Shown piece by piece: positions 61,762-64,000 of a stretch of DNA of 64,000 nt. Every line of letters begins with the position of its first letter. The first letter of the stretch is position 1. The position numbers were made by a program, and so were the translations under genes. Source of the DNA: Flavobacteriales bacterium (GTDB taxonomy: Bacteria > Bacteroidota > Bacteroidia > Flavobacteriales_F > PHOS-HE28). The notes under the pieces are model-generated. The model searched no databases, was not told the DNA's origin, and was given only the letters and a program-made list of their open reading frames with translations. The stretch is from assembly GCA_016710965.1 (NCBI GenBank), contig JADJTW010000006.1, positions 124,001-188,000 of the forward strand, written 5' to 3'.

Positions 61762-62257
61762 GGGCAGCGGGCTTTGCCTCGAATATTACTATCCATTGGC
61801 TACACCCCCACCTAGTACGGTACAAGTTTGCTACCGGTCCGGGTTTCCAGCCACTGCGCGGGCCATTGACCAATTCCATCATTTGCGGGTATTGTTTTCA
61901 GCCCATCGGCCATGTTCCATCGGTGTATGGTAGCCCACCCCGGTCATTCGGTGGCCGTGCCTCGGCCAACCCCCAAACAAGGGCAGGTGTTACGCCTTGA
62001 ACCACGGCAGGGTCTTCTGTCTTCGGGGACCCTGCGTTCTCTGGTGTGTACGAGTGCACACGCCGAAGCTGCTCCACCACCAGCTTGGCCCCCTATGGCG
62101 TATCGAGCGCTTGCTGGCGGCGCCTGGGATCCGCCGGGTCCGCACAAGGCCCCCCGATCGCACCTCCCCCCGTTCATAACCACGCGTTGGCCCAACGCCC
62201 CCGGGTTGACCCTCCGCCTAGTTTGGCGTGGTCCGCTCAAACCAAAATCACCAGACC
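61762..62257. other. hairpin-rich non-coding region
   Basis: About 500 bases without a credible gene. It contains several perfect or near-perfect inverted repeats: GCAGGGTC with GACCCTGC (about 62010-62040), GGCCG with CGGCC (about 61950-61965), GCGTTGG with CCAACGC (about 62184-62197), and AAGCTG with CAGCTT (about 62070-62090). A TAGTTTG -7-like box lies at 62219-62225. Function unknown. Confidence 0.55.
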
Positions 62258-62680
62258 ATGAACATGAAAGTGATACTCGCCGGATTGGCCACAGGGGTCG
62301 CAAGCTTCCTGCTGGGCTGGGTAGTGTTCGGGATCGCCATGGAAAGCTATTATACGTCGAGCATGCTGCATCATGAAGGGTTGATGAAGGACCCGCCCAA
62401 CATGCTGGCCCTTGTGCTGGGGAATCTGATCTGGGGCTGCACCGTGGCATGGGTGCTCTGGAAGATGAACGTGTCTTCTGCCATGGGCGGCTTGTTGCCG
62501 GGGGCCATCATCGGTGGGGCCTTCGCGGCGTGCTTCGACCTGTTCATGCTGGCCTTCATGATGCTCATCAAGGACAACACCTTCGTGATCGTTGATGTGC
62601 TGGTGAACGCCGTGGTAGGCGGGATCCTGGGCGTGGTGGCTGGCATGGTGCTGGGCACGGGCCAGAAGAGCACCGCCTGA
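62258..62680 (+). CDS. small multi-pass membrane protein
   Basis: This 140-residue protein starts at the ATG at 62258 (MNMKVILAGLATGVASFLLGWVVFGIAM), with a second ATG at 62264. It has four hydrophobic segments (…LALVLGNLIWGCTVAWVLWKM, GGLLPGAIIGGAFAACFDLFMLAFMMLI, VDVLVNAVVGGILGVVAGMVLG). A small membrane protein of a type widespread in Bacteroidota, function unknown. It has an A/C-rich leader, AACCAAAATC, close to the AACCAAAACC element of the surface genes. Confidence 0.78.
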   Translation: MNMKVILAGLATGVASFLLGWVVFGIAMESYYTSSMLHHEGLMKDPPNMLALVLGNLIWGCTVAWVLWKMNVSSAMGGLLPGAIIGGAFAACFDLFMLAFMMLIKDNTFVIVDVLVNAVVGGILGVVAGMVLGTGQKSTA

Positions 62681-62700
62681 TAAGCGCAAGTGGGAAATAG

Positions 62701-62735
62701 GAGCGGCCGCCCACCGGGCGGCCGCTCTCGTTCTG
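62701..62735. terminator. hairpin terminator between convergent genes
   Basis: A 12-bp perfect stem (GAGCGGCCGCCC with GGGCGGCCGCTC, loop of 3 bases) lies between the convergent genes ending at 62680 and 62749. The T-rich TCGTTCT follows on the plus strand. Confidence 0.75.
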
Positions 62736-62748
62736 CAAAGTGTTCAGC

Positions 62749-64000
62749 CTACTTCACCACTTGCACGCGGAATTCCGCGCGCTGGCCGTTGTCGAAGGCC
62801 ATGTTGAAGAGGTAGGTGCCCGCCGAGAGATCGCTCACATCCACGGTCAGGATCCCGTTGGCAGAGACTGCTGTGCGATCCGCATGCACCAGGCCGCCGA
62901 GCGCATTGTATATGCGCAACGCAGCGGCACCCGAATAGCCGCGCACGGGTACGGTGATCATGTCGCAGGTGGGGTTGGGGTAGGGGGTCACCTCCACCTC
63001 CTCCTGTTCAGCCATGCCGATGGTGGCCGGGTCGATCAACTGCACGCCGAGGGATGGCGCGCCCGTGATGCCGGTGAACCCATTGTACCAGGTGGTGCCG
63101 TCGCGCAGGCAGTTGGTGGGCTCATCGATGACCGTATAGAGGCGATCGTAGTTGAGGCTGTTGTCCCAACCGTGCCGCACTACGCCGCTGTATGAATCCA
63201 GGCAGACCAGGTACCACTGGTTGTCCATGAAGGTGATCACATCGGCGAAGGGGATGAACAGCGGAACGCTGTTCTGGTCGCTGGGGAAGATGTACTCGCC
63301 GGTGGTGAGCGCGCTGATGCCCGCATCGGTGGGCAGCGTTATGGCGGTGGCGATCGCGTCATTCCACTGGTAAAGGGTCGCGGTCATGACCTCATCGGTA
63401 AGCACGGTATCGGCCGCGCGCGATGCGCTGAACCAGACGCCGGTGGTGGCCAGGCGTGAGAGGTTGGCATCGTGGAAGCTGATGCACGAGCGGAAACCTG
63501 CGGCGTTGTTGGCAGGCACCACGTGCAGGTTGGCCATCGGGATCTCAGTCGTGGGGTCGGCGGGAGCATAGCCGAACTTGTCGCCAGCGGTGAGCGTGAC
63601 AGCGATGCTGTTGTTCTGCGTGAACTCGTCCGGCGTGTCGCCCTGTACCGTGTAGGTGATCGTGTACTGCCCGGTGTAGCCGTTATCGCTGAAATCCGGG
63701 AGGGTCACGTACAGCGAGTCGGTGCTGATGATCGTGGCGCCCGGCGAGGTCTGATCGTAGAGCGTGCTCGCGCCCTTCACCACCGTCACGTTCACCGTGG
63801 CGTTGGTCATGTCCGTTGAGCCGTAGTTGTGGATCATGCATCCCAGGGGCACACTGAATTCAGCAGCGCTGGATGCGATGAGGCTGTTGGTCTCGGCGTA
63901 GCGCGGTACGAGGATATCGGCTTTGTAGATGCCGAGGTTGCTCGCGTAGAAGCCCGTCTGGCTGCCGATGAAGAGCAGTGCGGAGCAGTTGTCGAAGTAG
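62749..64000 (-). CDS. T9SS-exported surface protein (C-terminal part, runs off the right edge)
   Basis: The open frame continues past the right edge: upstream of MPLGCMIHNYG the frame reads YFDNCSALLFIGSQTGFYASN and beyond, so the visible ~417 residues are the C-terminal part. The body is beta-rich (TNATVNVTVVKG, YTITYTVQGDTPDEFTQNNS, a lectin- or CARDB-like strand alternation) followed by a T9SS sorting domain (VTPYPNPTCDMITVPVRGY to RVQVVK). The N-terminal half with the signal peptide lies outside the window. Role unknown. Convergent with the small membrane protein. Confidence 0.87.
   Translation of the reverse strand, partial: YFDNCSALLFIGSQTGFYASNLGIYKADILVPRYAETNSLIASSAAEFSVPLGCMIHNYGSTDMTNATVNVTVVKGASTLYDQTSPGATIISTDSLYVTLPDFSDNGYTGQYTITYTVQGDTPDEFTQNNSIAVTLTAGDKFGYAPADPTTEIPMANLHVVPANNAAGFRSCISFHDANLSRLATTGVWFSASRAADTVLTDEVMTATLYQWNDAIATAITLPTDAGISALTTGEYIFPSDQNSVPLFIPFADVITFMDNQWYLVCLDSYSGVVRHGWDNSLNYDRLYTVIDEPTNCLRDGTTWYNGFTGITGAPSLGVQLIDPATIGMAEQEEVEVTPYPNPTCDMITVPVRGYSGAAALRIYNALGGLVHADRTAVSANGILTVDVSDLSAGTYLFNMAFDNGQRAEFRVQVVK

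Noticed and set aside
61898..62080. 60-residue open frame on the minus strand
   Set aside because: No start context, no domain, and it lies in the hairpin-rich non-coding stretch.

Overview
The window looks like a chromosome fragment of a GC-rich, gliding-type Bacteroidota bacterium, probably Flavobacteriales-like. The clues are many secreted proteins that end in a type IX secretion (T9SS) sorting domain (…YPNPNRGDQ… followed by a beta-rich tail), TAnnTTTG-type -7 promoter boxes, A/C-rich leaders instead of Shine-Dalgarno sites, and families typical of the phylum (DUF3667, SiaB/SiaC pair, DnaK, NhaC, TerB-ABCG fusion). No rRNA, tRNA, CRISPR array, phage or transposase was recognised.

Layout. 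1-4156 (minus): start of a BtuF-like metal-receptor gene running off the left edge, a small lipoprotein, a DUF2442/DUF4160 pair (the first frameshifted), a cystathionine beta-synthase-type enzyme and a LolC/E-like permease. A NamZ/DUF1343 gene is divergent at 4170. 5448-29954 (minus): about 24.5 kb of four giant surface-protein genes (one of 3481 aa), all ending in the same ~370-residue uncharacterised module plus T9SS signal, each followed by a near-identical GC-rich hairpin. 30496-32730 (plus): NhaC antiporter and a MORN-like secreted protein. 32848-35982 (minus): dnaK and a lipoprotein. 36108-39040 (plus): panB, an overlapping RluA-family pseudouridine synthase and a T9SS-exported esterase. 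39047-41537 (minus): priA, frameshifted. 41607-47713 (plus): a 52-aa protein, a FucP-type sugar transporter, a lipoprotein/secreted protein pair and a TerB-FHA-like-ABCG transporter. 47721-48706 (minus): SiaC and SiaB homologues. 48826-56382 (plus): tightly packed methyltransferase, ZIP transporter, membrane proteins, winged-helix regulator, endonuclease/exonuclease/phosphatase protein and NRDE protein. 56576-59335 (minus): T9SS protein, DUF3667 and YajQ. 59707-60270 (plus): a lower-GC secreted protein. 60354-61761 (minus): two coupled T9SS genes. 62258-62680 (plus): a small membrane protein. 62749-64000 (minus): a T9SS protein running off the right edge.

The dominant theme is cell-surface export: eight genes encode T9SS-type cargo, although no T9SS machinery gene lies here. 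The most unusual content is the four-gene array at 5448-29954. Its shared C-terminal module has no function I can name, two copies have been homogenised recently, and three of the genes share an AACCAAAACC leader just before the start codon.

Caution on quality: at least six genes, including the normally important priA, are broken by small indels, and 52930-53100 is an implausible G/C-homopolymer stretch. The simplest explanation is residual consensus error in a draft or metagenome assembly, so the breaks should not be read as real pseudogenes without read support.
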